Shown here in pieces: positions 37,108 to 45,620 of a stretch of 64,000 nt of DNA. The stretch lies in assembly GCF_023715325.1 (NCBI RefSeq), contig NZ_JAMBNX010000004.1, forward strand, positions 186,001 through 250,000. Reading direction: 5' to 3'. Under the pieces are notes generated by a model, which searched no databases, was not told where the DNA came from, and was given only the letters and a program-made list of their open reading frames with translations. Each line of letters opens with the position of its first letter. The first letter of the stretch is position 1. The translations under genes were made by a program, and so were the position numbers. The stretch is from Agromyces mediolanus (GTDB lineage: Bacteria > Actinomycetota > Actinomycetes > Actinomycetales > Microbacteriaceae).

Positions 37108-38145
37108 GTGAGGATCACCGTGCTCGCCGGCGGCGTCGGCGGCTCGCGCTTCGTGCGTGGGCTCAGGGAGGAACTGCGACGTCGGGAGGCGCGCACCGAG
37201 CCGCTGCCCGGGGCATCCGTCCCGCCCGACCAGCCGACACCGCATGATCAGGTGTCGGTGGTCGTGAACACGGGCGACGACGTCTGGCTCGCCGGCGTGC
37301 GCCTCATGCCCGACTTCGATTCGCTGCTCTACGCCCTCGCCGGCGTGAACGACGCCGAGCGCGGCTGGGGCCGGGCGGGCGAGACCGAGCGCGTCGCGGC
37401 CGAGCTCCGCGAGTGGGGCGTCGGCTGGCCGTGGTTCACGCTCGGCGACCTCGACCTCGGCACGCACCTCGCACGGACCGCCTGGCTCCGCGAGGGGCTC
37501 ACCCCGTCCGAGATCGGCGAGCGCCTGCAGCGCCGCTGGCCGCTCGGCGTGCACCTGCTGCCCGCGACCGACACCGAGGTCGACACCTGGGTGGAGGTCG
37601 CCCAGCCGACCGACGACGGGCGCCGCGAGCTGCATTTCCAGGAGTGGTGGACTCGGCACCGCGCCGGGCTGCCCGCAATGGCATTCCGGCAGCGGAATAT
37701 TCTCGACGCCCGGCCCGCGCCCGGCGTCGTCGAGGCGATCGAGGGTGCCGACGTGGTGCTCCTGGCGCCCTCGAACCCGGTGGTGTCGATCGGCACGATC
37801 ACCGCGATCCCCGGCATCGCCGAAGCGCTGCGCGCCACTCCGGCACGCGTCGTCGGCGTCTCGCCGATTATCGGCGGCAAGGTCGTGCGCGGCATGGCCG
37901 ACGCCTGCCTCGCCGCGATCGGCGTGGAGACGGATGCCGCGGCGGTCGCCCGGCACTACGGCCCGCGCTCGGGCGGCGGACTGATCGACGGCTGGCTCGT
38001 CGACGAGGCGGATGCCGGAGCGGTGCCCGCGCTCGAGGCATCCGGCGTCCGTGCGCACGCCGCGCCGCTCTGGATGCGCGACCCGGACACCTCGACCGCC
38101 GTCGCCGGCGCCGCCCTCGACCTCGCGAGCGCGCTGCGCCCCTGA
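37108..38145 (+). CDS. cofD: 2-phospho-L-lactate transferase (F420-0 synthase)
   Basis: A 345-residue enzyme of coenzyme F420 synthesis. It transfers the phospholactyl (or phosphoenolpyruvyl) group from the activated GDP donor to the deazaflavin FO, giving F420-0 or dehydro-F420-0. The N-terminal AGGVGGSRF loop, VVNTGDDVWLAGVRLMPDFDSLLYAL, FTLGDLDLGTHLART and APSNPVVSIGTI all match CofD/FbiA. The donor-synthesising CofC is at 57699 and the glutamate ligase CofE at 60387, so the set is scattered over 24 kb. GTG at 37108 is chosen on promoter spacing and the immediately following ITVLAGGVGG. A long palindrome (38165-38200) follows. Confidence 0.93.
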   Translation: MRITVLAGGVGGSRFVRGLREELRRREARTEPLPGASVPPDQPTPHDQVSVVVNTGDDVWLAGVRLMPDFDSLLYALAGVNDAERGWGRAGETERVAAELREWGVGWPWFTLGDLDLGTHLARTAWLREGLTPSEIGERLQRRWPLGVHLLPATDTEVDTWVEVAQPTDDGRRELHFQEWWTRHRAGLPAMAFRQRNILDARPAPGVVEAIEGADVVLLAPSNPVVSIGTITAIPGIAEALRATPARVVGVSPIIGGKVVRGMADACLAAIGVETDAAAVARHYGPRSGGGLIDGWLVDEADAGAVPALEASGVRAHAAPLWMRDPDTSTAVAGAALDLASALRP

Positions 38146-38164
38146 GCCACGCCCCACCCCATTT

Positions 38165-38200
38165 CGACTTGCCCGACTTTCATGAAAGTCGGGCAAGTCG
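38165..38200 (+). terminator. 36-bp perfect palindrome after cofD (family member 2)
   Basis: The arms 38165-38182 and 38183-38200 are exact reverse complements. The sequence equals the copy at 18350-18387 except for one base in each arm (CGACTT against CGAGTT), a compensatory pair that preserves the stem. It lies 19 bp past cofD. Confidence 0.75.
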
Positions 38201-38317
38201 GAGAGCGGGCGCGGGGTACGGCGTTCCTGCACCGGGTGTCAAGCCCGTTGCCGCGCTCGGCCGCGCCTGCGAGCGTGGGCCTCGTCCACCGCACGAACGC
38301 CAGCAGGGGAGGCCGAG

Positions 38318-38638
38318 ATGTCGCGGAACGAAGACCGGATGCCCGAGGAGGAAGCCGGCTCCTACGTGGAGTCGCAGATCCCGGGCGAGGAGTACGTGCC
38401 CGAGGAGGGCGAGGGCGCCTACGTCGACTCGGAGCTGCCCGAGGACGCCGTCGTGCCGGACGCGGAGCGCCGCGTCGACACCGACGACGACGAGCTGGGA
38501 AACACCCAGCCGATCGATCACGACACGACCGGCCGTGACGGTCCCGTGCCGGGCACCGGCCCGGCCGAGCGCGGCGAGCCGATGACGGAGTCGCGCGAGG
38601 GCGGCCTCCGCGGCGGCGACCCCGGCGTCGAGGAGTAG
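38318..38638 (+). CDS. Small, highly acidic protein with an internal duplication
   Basis: A 106-residue hydrophilic, Glu/Asp-rich protein of unknown function, probably disordered. SYVESQIPGEEYVPE and AYVDSELPEDAVVPD are two imperfect copies of one 15-residue unit. GGGGAGGCC lies seven bases before the ATG, so this gene is translated from a leader, unlike cofD upstream. No signal peptide or transmembrane segment is seen. Similar acidic proteins occur in related genomes without assigned roles. It is convergent with the LigA/LigB operon. Confidence 0.65.
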   Translation: MSRNEDRMPEEEAGSYVESQIPGEEYVPEEGEGAYVDSELPEDAVVPDAERRVDTDDDELGNTQPIDHDTTGRDGPVPGTGPAERGEPMTESREGGLRGGDPGVEE

Positions 38639-38656
38639 GCACGCGACGCCCGCGCG

Positions 38657-38680
38657 GCGCACGCACGGGCGCGCGTGCGC
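38657..38680. terminator. Hairpin between convergent genes
   Basis: GCGCACGC (38657-38664) and GCGTGCGC (38673-38680) form an 8-bp stem with an 8-nt loop in the 46-bp gap between the acidic protein gene and the LigA-like gene. Confidence 0.45.
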
Positions 38681-38684
38681 GCGG

Positions 38685-39032
38685 CTACGGGATGTAGTCG
38701 ACGATCCCCTGCGGCGCCACGGCCGCGCGGTAGCGCTCGACGAGCTCGCGCCAGCCGGAGTCGGGCGTGTACTCGTGCTCGTACACCGCCTCGGTGAAGT
38801 GCCACAGCAGGTACGGGTGGGCACCGAGCGCGTAGAGCGCCTCGTAGTCGCGCGCGGCGAAGGCATCCCGCTCGGCCGGCGTGAGCTCCCGGTCGTCGCT
38901 CGGTCCCGTCGGCCCGCCGGCCCCGGCGAGCCAGGCGTCCACGACACCGGCCGGGTCGGCGACGTACGCCGCGACGGCCGCGTCGCTCAGCTCCACCGCG
39001 CGGATGAACTTGTCGACCATGTACTTGCTCAT
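38685..39032 (-). CDS. LigA-like small subunit of an extradiol ring-cleavage dioxygenase
   Basis: A 115-residue helical protein. VDKFIRAVELSDAAVAAYVADPAGVVDAW, LTPAERDAFAARDYEALYALGAHPYLLWHF and a short C-terminal tail match the LigA (protocatechuate 4,5-dioxygenase alpha-subunit) fold, which caps the active site of the LigB subunit. Its ATG overlaps the LigB-like stop codon by one base, as expected for an obligate complex. It is the last gene of the minus-strand operon from 43146. Confidence 0.85.
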   Translation of the reverse strand: MSKYMVDKFIRAVELSDAAVAAYVADPAGVVDAWLAGAGGPTGPSDDRELTPAERDAFAARDYEALYALGAHPYLLWHFTEAVYEHEYTPDSGWRELVERYRAAVAPQGIVDYIP

Positions 39033-39874
39033 CAGCGGCTCCCCCACAGGAAGAACAGACTCGAAGCGAAGCGCGACGGCGTCACCTCGGCGAAGTCGGC
39101 CGGCCGGCCGCCCATCGCGGCGAGCGCCGCCACCGCGTTCAGGTACTGGTAGGTCATGCAGCCCGCCTCCAGGAGGCGCTGGAAGTCGCTGCAGACGCGG
39201 ATGGCCCCCTCGAGGTCGCCGTCGCGCATCCACGCGGCCGCCGCCTCGTCGAAGTCGGGGTCCGGTGAACCGGCGAAGGTCCGCGGCCCGCCGACGTCGT
39301 TGGCCATGTGCCCGGAGGTGAGGATCCCGACGCGGGCGTCCGAGTCCCAGCGCTCGATCGCGTCGCGCAGGTGCTCGCCGAGGGCGACGAAGCGACGCAC
39401 CGAGGGCACGGGCGGCATGGAGGCGTTCGTGTGGATCGGCACGACCGGCAGGTCGAGCTCGGGGCGCACGTACTGCAGCGGGATGACGTAACTGTGGTCG
39501 AGCCGCCATTCCAGGCTCACGGCGAGGTCGATCGTCTCGGGCAGCACCGTGCGGCCCGTGATCTCGTCGGCGAGCTCGCGGTGCCCGGCGAGCTCCACGT
39601 ACTCCATGCCGAAGGTGCGGACCTCGTTCTCCCAGGTGCCGTGGTACGACTCGGCCTTGCCGACGACGAACGCCGGCGAGTTGTCGTAGAAGAACTGCCG
39701 CACGTGATCGGTGCCGATGACGACGAGCGCGTCGACCTCGTGCGCCGCGACCGCCTCGCGGATGCGGGCGAAGTTCGCCGCGATCGGCTGCAGGTCGTCG
39801 GGCACCGGATCGTTCATCGCCCGCCACAGCAGCGGGTTGTGCGGCGTGGCTGCCGCCAGGACGAGCTCGGCCAT
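39032..39874 (-). CDS. LigB-type class III extradiol ring-cleavage dioxygenase
   Basis: A 280-residue catalytic subunit with a non-haem Fe(II) site. ATPHNPLLW supplies the N-terminal His, VVIGTDHVRQFFYDN the second His region, and SLEWRLDHSYVIPL and VPIHTNASMPPVPS further conserved parts. It would insert O2 next to a catechol-type diol and open the ring. The exact aromatic or N-heteroaromatic substrate is not identifiable. Translation is coupled to the LigA-like gene. The operon is inferred to be under the palindrome at 43170-43184. Confidence 0.88.
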   Translation of the reverse strand: MAELVLAAATPHNPLLWRAMNDPVPDDLQPIAANFARIREAVAAHEVDALVVIGTDHVRQFFYDNSPAFVVGKAESYHGTWENEVRTFGMEYVELAGHRELADEITGRTVLPETIDLAVSLEWRLDHSYVIPLQYVRPELDLPVVPIHTNASMPPVPSVRRFVALGEHLRDAIERWDSDARVGILTSGHMANDVGGPRTFAGSPDPDFDEAAAAWMRDGDLEGAIRVCSDFQRLLEAGCMTYQYLNAVAALAAMGGRPADFAEVTPSRFASSLFFLWGSR

Positions 39875-39943
39875 GTGGGTCCTTCCGGGAGGGGCGAGGG
39901 GATGCGGGTCGGGCGCGGAACGAGCGCGCGGGTCGGGCGCGGC

Positions 39944-40807
39944 TCAGATGCCGAACAGGGCGCGCGCGTTGTCGAGCAGGATCTTCTGCCGCGACTCGGG
40001 CTTGAACGGCAGCTCGGCGAATTCCGTCATCCAGCGGTCGGCGGTCATCACGGGCCAGTCCGAACCGAACAGCACCCGGTCGGTGATGAGCGAGTCCGCG
40101 TAGCGGACCACTTCCGGCGGCAGGTACTTCGGTGCCCAGCCCGAGAGGTCGAGGTACACGTTCGACTTGTGCCACACCATCGCGAGGTTCTCGAGGTGCC
40201 ACGGCCAGGCGGGATGCGCGCTGATGATCTTCAGCTCGGGGAACTCGGCCGCGACGTCGTCGAGGTACGGCACCGGCCGCGAGTTCTCGAGCCGGTACCC
40301 GCCGCCGCCGGGCGTCCCGGCTCCAGCGCCCGGGAAGCCGGAGTGGAACATCACGACGAGGCCGAGCTCGGCGCAGGTCTCCCAGATCGGGAAGAACCGC
40401 CGGTCGTTCGGCAGGAACTTCTGCCGCGCCGCGTTCAGCTCGCCGACGCCCTTGATGCCGTACTCGGCGTGCATGCGGCGGATCTCGGCGATCGCCGCCT
40501 CACCCTTCCACGGGTCGATGCCGGCGAAGGCGATGAAGGCGTCGGGGTGGTCCGCCTGCGCCTTGCCGAGCAGGTCGTTCGGCGCGCCGGGGATGCCGGA
40601 GGTCGTCTCGGAGTCCGAGTTCACGATGACCGCCATCATCTTGCGCTCCCGGTACTGGTCGGCCTGCTCGGCGAAGGAGACCACGGGCCGCTCCCGGCCG
40701 AAGTGCTTCGCCATCTGCTGGTGACGCTGACCCATCGCCTGCAGGAACTCCTCGGTCTGCGGATGGGTGTGCACGTCGATGGCGACGAGCTCGTCGATGC
40801 GGCTCAT
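39944..40807 (-). CDS. ACMSD-like amidohydrolase (metal-dependent decarboxylase/hydrolase)
   Basis: A 287-residue TIM-barrel amidohydrolase_2 protein. The metal-binding HxH is in DVHTHPQTEEF near residue 11. GKGVGELNAARQ, VMFHSGFPG (third His), ISAHPAWPW (fourth His) and the metal-binding Asp in LFGSDWPVM are all present. Relatives such as ACMSD, 4-oxalomesaconate hydratase and gamma-resorcylate decarboxylase act on ring-cleavage products or aromatic acids. Next to LigAB it probably processes the ring-fission product. The ATG overlaps the CaiB stop codon (ATGA). Confidence 0.85.
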   Translation of the reverse strand: MSRIDELVAIDVHTHPQTEEFLQAMGQRHQQMAKHFGRERPVVSFAEQADQYRERKMMAVIVNSDSETTSGIPGAPNDLLGKAQADHPDAFIAFAGIDPWKGEAAIAEIRRMHAEYGIKGVGELNAARQKFLPNDRRFFPIWETCAELGLVVMFHSGFPGAGAGTPGGGGYRLENSRPVPYLDDVAAEFPELKIISAHPAWPWHLENLAMVWHKSNVYLDLSGWAPKYLPPEVVRYADSLITDRVLFGSDWPVMTADRWMTEFAELPFKPESRQKILLDNARALFGI

Positions 40808-42015
40808 GCCCGGCTCCTCTCGGGGGTGGCGGATGCGTCGGATGCCTCGGGCTGCGCGGATGCCTCGGACTGCGCGTGCGCCGGGCCGAGCAGCTCGTCG
40901 GCGTGCTGCCCGAGCCGCGGTGCCGCGGCGAGCACGGGCCGGCCCGAGCGGTGGAAGCGCGTGCTCGGCACCGGCACGCGGAGGGCCGAGCCATCCGGCC
41001 CGGCGATCTCCTCGACGAGCTGCATCGCGGCGATCTGCGGGTCGTCGAAGAGGTGCGCCACGGTGTTCAGCGGCCCGTGCGGGATGTCGTGCGCGACGAG
41101 CCGGTCGAGCCAGTGCTGCCGAGGCATCCGCACCGTCGTCGCCTTCAGCTCCGCGTCGAGCGCGTCGTAGTTGCGCACCCGGGCCTCGCGCGTCGCGAAG
41201 CGCGGGTCGTCGGCGAGCTCGGGGCGCTCGAGCACCTCGAGCAGCCCGGTCCAGAACTTCTCCGGGACGGACAGGTGGATGACGAAGTCGAGCCCGTCGG
41301 AGCCGCGGCACGCGTAGGCCTGCGCCCGGCGCGGCCGGGAGTCGGGGCCGGCGACCTGGCCCGTCTCGAGGTACGTCGACGCGGCTTCGGTGAGGAAGTC
41401 GATGAGCGAGCCGACCATGGACACCTCGACGTGCTCGCCCGGGCCGGCGTCGCCGCGGGCGTGCAGCGCCGCGAGCACGGCCTGCGCGGCCGACATGCCC
41501 GAGAGCAGATCGGAGAAGGCGGGCCCGAGCGGCCTCAGGAGATCCTCCGGGACGACCTGGCTGTACATGCCGCCCACGGCCGAGATGACGGTGTCGTAGG
41601 CAGGGCGCTTCGCGTACGGCCCCTCCGGGCCGAAGCCGGTGATGGCGCAGGAGACGAGGCGCGGGTTCACCCGGGCGAGCACGTCCGGGCCGAAGCCCAG
41701 GCGCGCGGCGACCCCGGGCCGGAAGTTCTCGATCAGCACGTCGGCGTCGCGCACGAGGTCGAGGAGCGCGGCGAGGCCGGCTTCGCTCTTCAGGTCGAGC
41801 ACGACGGCACGCTTGCCGCGGTTGTACGCGGCGAACTGCGGGCTCATCTGCCCGCTGCCCTCCCAGCGACGCATGGGGTCGCCGTCGGGTGACTCGACCT
41901 TCACGACGTCGGCGCCGAGATCGGCGAGGAGCTTCGCGGCGTACGGGCCGGAGATGTACTGCCCGAGCTCGATCACGCGGACGCCCGCGAGCGGGCCGCT
42001 GGGGGTGGGGGTCAT
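40804..42015 (-). CDS. CaiB/BaiF family CoA-transferase
   Basis: A 403-residue class III CoA-transferase. PLAGVRVIELGQYISGPYAAKLLADLGADVVKVESPDGD is the N-terminal CoA-binding region. NRGKRAVVLDLKSEAGLAALLDLVRDADVLIENFRPG contains the catalytic Asp region of the family (after VLDLK). GMSAAQAVLAALHARG is also conserved. It would move CoA between an acid of the pathway and an acyl-CoA donor. The final 25 residues are a Ser/Ala-rich tail. It is coupled to the ACMSD-like gene. A 129-bp G-rich GGTGC-repeat gap (42016-42144) separates it from the dehydrogenase gene. Confidence 0.9.
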   Translation of the reverse strand: MTPTPSGPLAGVRVIELGQYISGPYAAKLLADLGADVVKVESPDGDPMRRWEGSGQMSPQFAAYNRGKRAVVLDLKSEAGLAALLDLVRDADVLIENFRPGVAARLGFGPDVLARVNPRLVSCAITGFGPEGPYAKRPAYDTVISAVGGMYSQVVPEDLLRPLGPAFSDLLSGMSAAQAVLAALHARGDAGPGEHVEVSMVGSLIDFLTEAASTYLETGQVAGPDSRPRRAQAYACRGSDGLDFVIHLSVPEKFWTGLLEVLERPELADDPRFATREARVRNYDALDAELKATTVRMPRQHWLDRLVAHDIPHGPLNTVAHLFDDPQIAAMQLVEEIAGPDGSALRVPVPSTRFHRSGRPVLAAAPRLGQHADELLGPAHAQSEASAQPEASDASATPERSRA

Positions 42016-42144
42016 GCTGGGAGGTCCTCTCCTCTGGTGCCGCGGGGGACGGGGGGTGCTGCGGTGCAGGTGCGGGTGCTGGTGCCGGTGGCGGTGCCGG
42101 CGGCGGTGCGGGCGCCGGCGCGCGGCGCAGGTGACCGCGCGAAC

Positions 42145-43146
42145 TCAGGCGACATCGACGATCACCTTGCCCGGCGCCGTGCGGGGGGCGCGGTAGGCAT
42201 CCGCGATCCGCTCGAGCGGGAACCGCGCCGCGACGGCTGGGACGACCCGGCCCTCGGCGACGAGCTTCAGCGCCCGGCGCACCTGCGCGAAGTCGGCGCT
42301 CGCGACCCCGACGAGCCGCAGTCGGCGCAGGTAGAAGCTGCGCTGGTCGAGCTCGAGCACCGGATCCACGGAGGCCGCGCACGTCACGGCGCGACCGCCC
42401 CAGCCGAGCGCGGCGATGCCCGCAGCGAAGGTCGGCCCGTGCCCGCCGACGTCGACGACCGCGTCGAAGGGGGCTTCGGCGCCGAGGCGCTCGCGGAGCT
42501 CGTCGGGCGACGCGGCGCGGAGCACCCGGGCACCGTCGGGTCCGGACGCAGCAGTGCGGGATGCCCCGACGGTCTCGGCCCCGCTCGCGACACCGAGCTG
42601 CAGCGCGATCTGGCCGAGCATGCCGCCGGCGCCCGTGACGAGCAGCCGGTCGCCCGCTCCGACGCCGATCGCCTCGAAGGCGTTGAGCACGATCGGGACC
42701 GTGTGCACGGCCGCCGTGGCGAGCGCGGCCGGGAGGTCGCCGCGGTCGATCGCGTTCCGCTCGGGGACCGTGACGAAGTCGGCGGCGCCGCCGTTGCGGT
42801 GCACGCCCATGACCGTCTGCGCCGGGCAGTCGGCCTCGCGGCCCGCGGCGCAGCTGCGGCACGCTCCGCAGGGGATGTTGGGCTTGACGACGACCGGGCG
42901 GCCGAGGCGCGCCTCGCTCATGCCGGGCCCGACGGCGACGATCGTGCCGGCCGGGTCGATGCCGAGCACGCGGGGGAGCTTGGCCGAGGCGCCCGGGCCG
43001 ATGCCCGCGATGACGTTGCGGTCGAGCTGGTTCACCCCGACGGTCTCGACGCGCACGAGCACCTCGCCCGTGCCCGGGGTCGGAACCGGCACCTCGGCGA
43101 CGGCGAGCGCGTCCAGGGTGTGATCGGTGAGCAGCGCTGCCCGCAC
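42145..43146 (-). CDS. Zinc-type alcohol dehydrogenase / quinone oxidoreductase family protein
   Basis: A 333-residue MDR-superfamily enzyme. VGVNQLDRNVIAG and LPRVLGIDPAGTIVAVG open the catalytic domain. CGACRSCAAGREADC is a structural zinc lobe with four cysteines. LLVTGAGGMLGQIALQLGVASGAETVGASRT is the Rossmann NAD(P) motif. A reduction or oxidation of a pathway intermediate is likely; the substrate is unknown. GTG at 43146 is chosen for GAGGAGGCGGA just upstream; an ATG at 43191 lies beyond the operator and lacks a ribosome-binding site. The operator TGGATACGGTATCCA is 24 bp upstream of the start. Confidence 0.85.
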   Translation of the reverse strand: MRAALLTDHTLDALAVAEVPVPTPGTGEVLVRVETVGVNQLDRNVIAGIGPGASAKLPRVLGIDPAGTIVAVGPGMSEARLGRPVVVKPNIPCGACRSCAAGREADCPAQTVMGVHRNGGAADFVTVPERNAIDRGDLPAALATAAVHTVPIVLNAFEAIGVGAGDRLLVTGAGGMLGQIALQLGVASGAETVGASRTAASGPDGARVLRAASPDELRERLGAEAPFDAVVDVGGHGPTFAAGIAALGWGGRAVTCAASVDPVLELDQRSFYLRRLRLVGVASADFAQVRRALKLVAEGRVVPAVAARFPLERIADAYRAPRTAPGKVIVDVA

Positions 43147-43169
43147 TCCGCCTCCTCGCGTCGTCTTTC

Positions 43170-43184
43170 TGGATACGGTATCCA
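43170..43184. promoter_or_regulatory. GntR-type operator, site 1
   Basis: TGGATACGGTATCCA is a perfect 7-1-7 palindrome upstream of the dehydrogenase-CaiB-ACMSD-LigBA operon (minus strand). The same sequence occurs at 43480, and variants occur at 52188, 59491 and 60339. Confidence 0.7.
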
Positions 43185-43479
43185 AAATCACAATCCGCGT
43201 CCAGTGCTACGAGCATCCCACCCCGCTGCCCTCGCCGGCCCCGCGCCCTCCTCTGTCATCCACCCGCCCACCCGCCCCCGGGCACTTCGACGTCGCGCAA
43301 ACCGCTCCTCCCCAGCCCGCTCCCGCACGGTTCGTGCGAGTTCGCGCCGTGGAGTCGCACGAAGTGCGCGAGGCATCCGCTCCCGAGAGCCGTACGTGCG
43401 ACCTCGCGGGCCCGCCGCGCCGCGAAACGCACCCACCCGACCACCCCGAGAAAGAGGGCATGGACAGTCCCGAGCGAAT

Positions 43480-43494
43480 TGGATACCGTATCCA
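43480..43494. promoter_or_regulatory. GntR-type operator, site 2
   Basis: TGGATACCGTATCCA is the same palindrome as site 1 read on the other strand. It lies 69 bp upstream of the NMT1-type binding protein start. Sites 1 and 2 bracket the 416-bp divergent intergenic region, in which no gene is seen. Confidence 0.7.
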
Positions 43495-43562
43495 TACTCG
43501 CGGACGGTGCCGTTCCCGCGGGATCCGACCGCGAGGGTCTATCCCGCCAAGAATGGAGAGTC

Positions 43563-44639
43563 ATGCGCAGATCCATCCCCCGCAGCAGCCTGGCGGCTGC
43601 CGCCGGCATCGCCGCACTGGCGCTGCTCGTCGGCTGCAGCTCCGCCGCACCGGCGCCGTCCGGCCCGGTCGACCTCGGCGACGGCGAACCCGGTCCCGCC
43701 GAGGACACCGACATCACCGTCGCCATCCCCTTCCCCGACATCACGATGTACTCGATGTACGTGCTCGGCACGGATCTCGGCTACTACGAGGAGGAGGGCC
43801 TCACCGTCGAGGTCATCACCGCCGACAACGTCACCGCGGCCGTCGCGTCGGGCAGCGCCGACATCGGCGTCGAGTCGACCGGCACCGTCATCGAGGCGAT
43901 CCGGGGCGGCGTCCCGATCGACCTCGTCGGCGGGCACTACTGCCGGCAGAACTTCGACTTCGCGGTCCAGCAGGGCATCGAATCGGTCGAGGACCTCGAC
44001 GGCACGACGATCACGCTCGCCGGCACCCCCGGCGACCCGGCCGAGTTCCAGCGCAAGCTGGTGCTGAAGGAAGAGGGCTGGGACCTCGACACCGTGAACG
44101 TCGAGGTCGTGTACCCCGGCCCCGGTTCCGAGTCCTGGACCGAGTTCTTCGTGAACGACCGGATCAGCCTGCAGCCGTTCTACACGGACGACCGCCCGGC
44201 GCTCGAGGAGCACGGGGCGAACATCATCGTCGAGGCCCTGCGCAACTGGGCGAACGACGTGCAGGTCGCCGGCACCGACTGGGCGCAGAAGAACCCGAAC
44301 ACGCTCGTGCGGTTCCTCCGCGCGACGCTGAAGGCGGCGGACTTCATGACCGCCCCGGCGCCGGGCGAGTTCCCCGAGAACGTCGACGAGATCCTCGACA
44401 TCTACGAGGCGAACGACTTCGACGTGTCGGCGCTCCGCGGCTCGGACAGCGTGTGGGTGCTCGACGGGCACCTCGCCTGCTCGAACCTGTACTTCGACCA
44501 GGACGCGTGGGACACCACGATCGAGACGCAGTCGCTCGAGCCGCTCGAGTTCGATGCGGGGCAGCTCGCGTACCTCGAGAAGGCCCAGGAGCTCGTCGGC
44601 GTCGAGAACGACCCGCCGGCCACGCTGCCGTACCCCTGA
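43563..44639 (+). CDS. NMT1/ThiY-SsuA-type ABC transporter substrate-binding lipoprotein
   Basis: A 358-residue exported lipoprotein. The signal peptide ends in the lipobox LLVGCSSA (Cys about 22). TDITVAIPFPDITMYSMYVLGTDLGYYEEEGLTVEVI, AAVASGSADIGVESTGTVIEAI and VEDLDGTTITLAGTPGDPAEFQRKLVLKEEGWDLDTV follow the NMT1/THI5-like fold used for sulfonates, thiamine-pyrimidine precursors and related small molecules. It faces away from the LigAB operon; the matching permeases and ATPase are probably those at 46179-48672. GGAGAG precedes the ATG. A 14-bp-stem terminator follows at 44659. Confidence 0.88.
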   Translation: MRRSIPRSSLAAAAGIAALALLVGCSSAAPAPSGPVDLGDGEPGPAEDTDITVAIPFPDITMYSMYVLGTDLGYYEEEGLTVEVITADNVTAAVASGSADIGVESTGTVIEAIRGGVPIDLVGGHYCRQNFDFAVQQGIESVEDLDGTTITLAGTPGDPAEFQRKLVLKEEGWDLDTVNVEVVYPGPGSESWTEFFVNDRISLQPFYTDDRPALEEHGANIIVEALRNWANDVQVAGTDWAQKNPNTLVRFLRATLKAADFMTAPAPGEFPENVDEILDIYEANDFDVSALRGSDSVWVLDGHLACSNLYFDQDAWDTTIETQSLEPLEFDAGQLAYLEKAQELVGVENDPPATLPYP

Positions 44640-44658
44640 TCGGGCTTCGTCCCGTTCC

Positions 44659-44696
44659 CGAAGCCCCCGCCGCAGCGCATGACGGCGGGGGCTTCG
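44659..44696 (+). terminator. Terminator of the binding-protein gene
   Basis: CGAAGCCCCCGCCG (44659-44672) and its exact complement (44683-44696) form a 14-bp stem with loop CAGCGCATGA, 20 bp past the stop codon. Confidence 0.75.
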
Positions 44697-44802
44697 GCGT
44701 GTTCGGGGGAGCCCACCCGACTTGGCCGGGGCTTTGCGGGGCTTGGTCTGGTGAACCCGAGCGCGGGCCAGGGTGCGACGCGCCGCGCCGCGCTGCTCGT
44801 CA

Positions 44803-44859
44803 GCGCCACTTCACCGGGATCGCGCCACCCACACTGGCGCACCGAAGCCGAAGTGGCGC
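44803..44859. repeat. 57-bp nested palindrome element, copy 5
   Basis: Outer arms GCGCCACTT and AAGTGGCGC and inner arms GCGCCA and TGGCGC with exact 9-10-6-7-6-10-9 spacing; loop CCCACAC. Confidence 0.9.
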
Positions 44860-44906
44860 GCTTGCGCGCCCACATCGCCAAAACGGATGCCTCGAGCCAG
44901 AGCCAG

Positions 44907-44963
44907 CGCCACTTCACCACGAACGCGCCACCCATACAGGCGCAACGACGCCGAAGTGGCGCA
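44907..44963. repeat. 57-bp nested palindrome element, copy 6
   Basis: Same geometry. The right inner arm is AGGCGC, one mismatch; loop CCCATAC. Confidence 0.85.
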
Positions 44964-45094
44964 GACCGCACCCGAGCGTCAAAACGGATGCTCGCACCAC
45001 GACTGCCGCCACCGGTACCGGGCCCTCGAGCCCACACCGAAGTGGCGCGCCCGCCACCCGCCACCGACCCAACGAACGCCACGAGCCACCACCA

Positions 45095-45151
45095 GCGCCA
45101 CTTCACCACGAACGCGCCACCCATACTGGCGCCACGACGCCGAAGTGGCGC
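45095..45151. repeat. 57-bp nested palindrome element, copy 7
   Basis: All four arms are perfect and spacing is exact; loop CCCATAC. It begins 188 bp after copy 6. Confidence 0.9.
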
Positions 45152-45290
45152 AGACCGCACCCGAGCGTCAAAACGGATGCCCGCACCACGACTGCCGCCA
45201 CCGGTACCGGGCCCTCGAGCCCACACCGAAGTGGCGCGCCCGCCACCCGCCACCCGCCACCGACCCAACGAACGCCACGAGCCACCACCA

Positions 45291-45347
45291 GCGCCACTTC
45301 ACCACGATCGCGCCACCCATACTGGCGCAACGACGCCGAAGTGGCGC
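45291..45347. repeat. 57-bp nested palindrome element, copy 8
   Basis: All four arms are perfect and spacing is exact; it begins 196 bp after copy 7. Confidence 0.9.
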
Positions 45348-45515
45348 AGACCGCACCCGAGCGTCAAAACGGATGCGTCGAGCCAGAGCCAGCGCCATAC
45401 AGATGCCGCCGCCACCACCACCGCAACCGCCACCGGTACCGGGCCCTCAAGCCCACGCCGAAGTGGCGCGCCCGCGATCCGCCACCGGCCCGACGGATGC
45501 CTCGAGCCACCACCA

Positions 45516-45572
45516 GCGCCACTTCACCACGAACGTGCCACCCACACTGGCGCAACGACGCCGAAGTGGCGC
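45516..45572. repeat. 57-bp nested palindrome element, copy 9
   Basis: Same geometry. The left inner arm is GTGCCA, still able to pair by G:T; it begins 225 bp after copy 8. Confidence 0.85.
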
Positions 45573-45620
45573 GCTCGCGCGATACGGGCCCAGACGCGTC
45601 CGACGGAGGGGCACGACGAA

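Larger units (their letters stand above)
44803..45572. repeat. Repeat array with five 57-bp nested palindromes
   Basis: The 1,141-bp gap 44640-45780 holds no credible gene. From 44803 to 45572 a degenerate ~190-225 bp unit repeats. It includes a segment CCCGAGCGTCAAAACGGATG and a CACCGGTACCGGGCCCTC segment, with one 57-bp element per unit. Isolated right arms AAGTGGCGC lie at 45040, 45229 and 45461. Pro/Arg-rich open frames crossing it follow the repeat pattern and are not called. Confidence 0.9.

Noticed and set aside
43147..43191. Longer start for the zinc dehydrogenase at 43191
   Set aside because: It would translate through the operator, lacks a ribosome-binding site and adds residues foreign to the family; GTG at 43146 has GAGGAGGCGGA.
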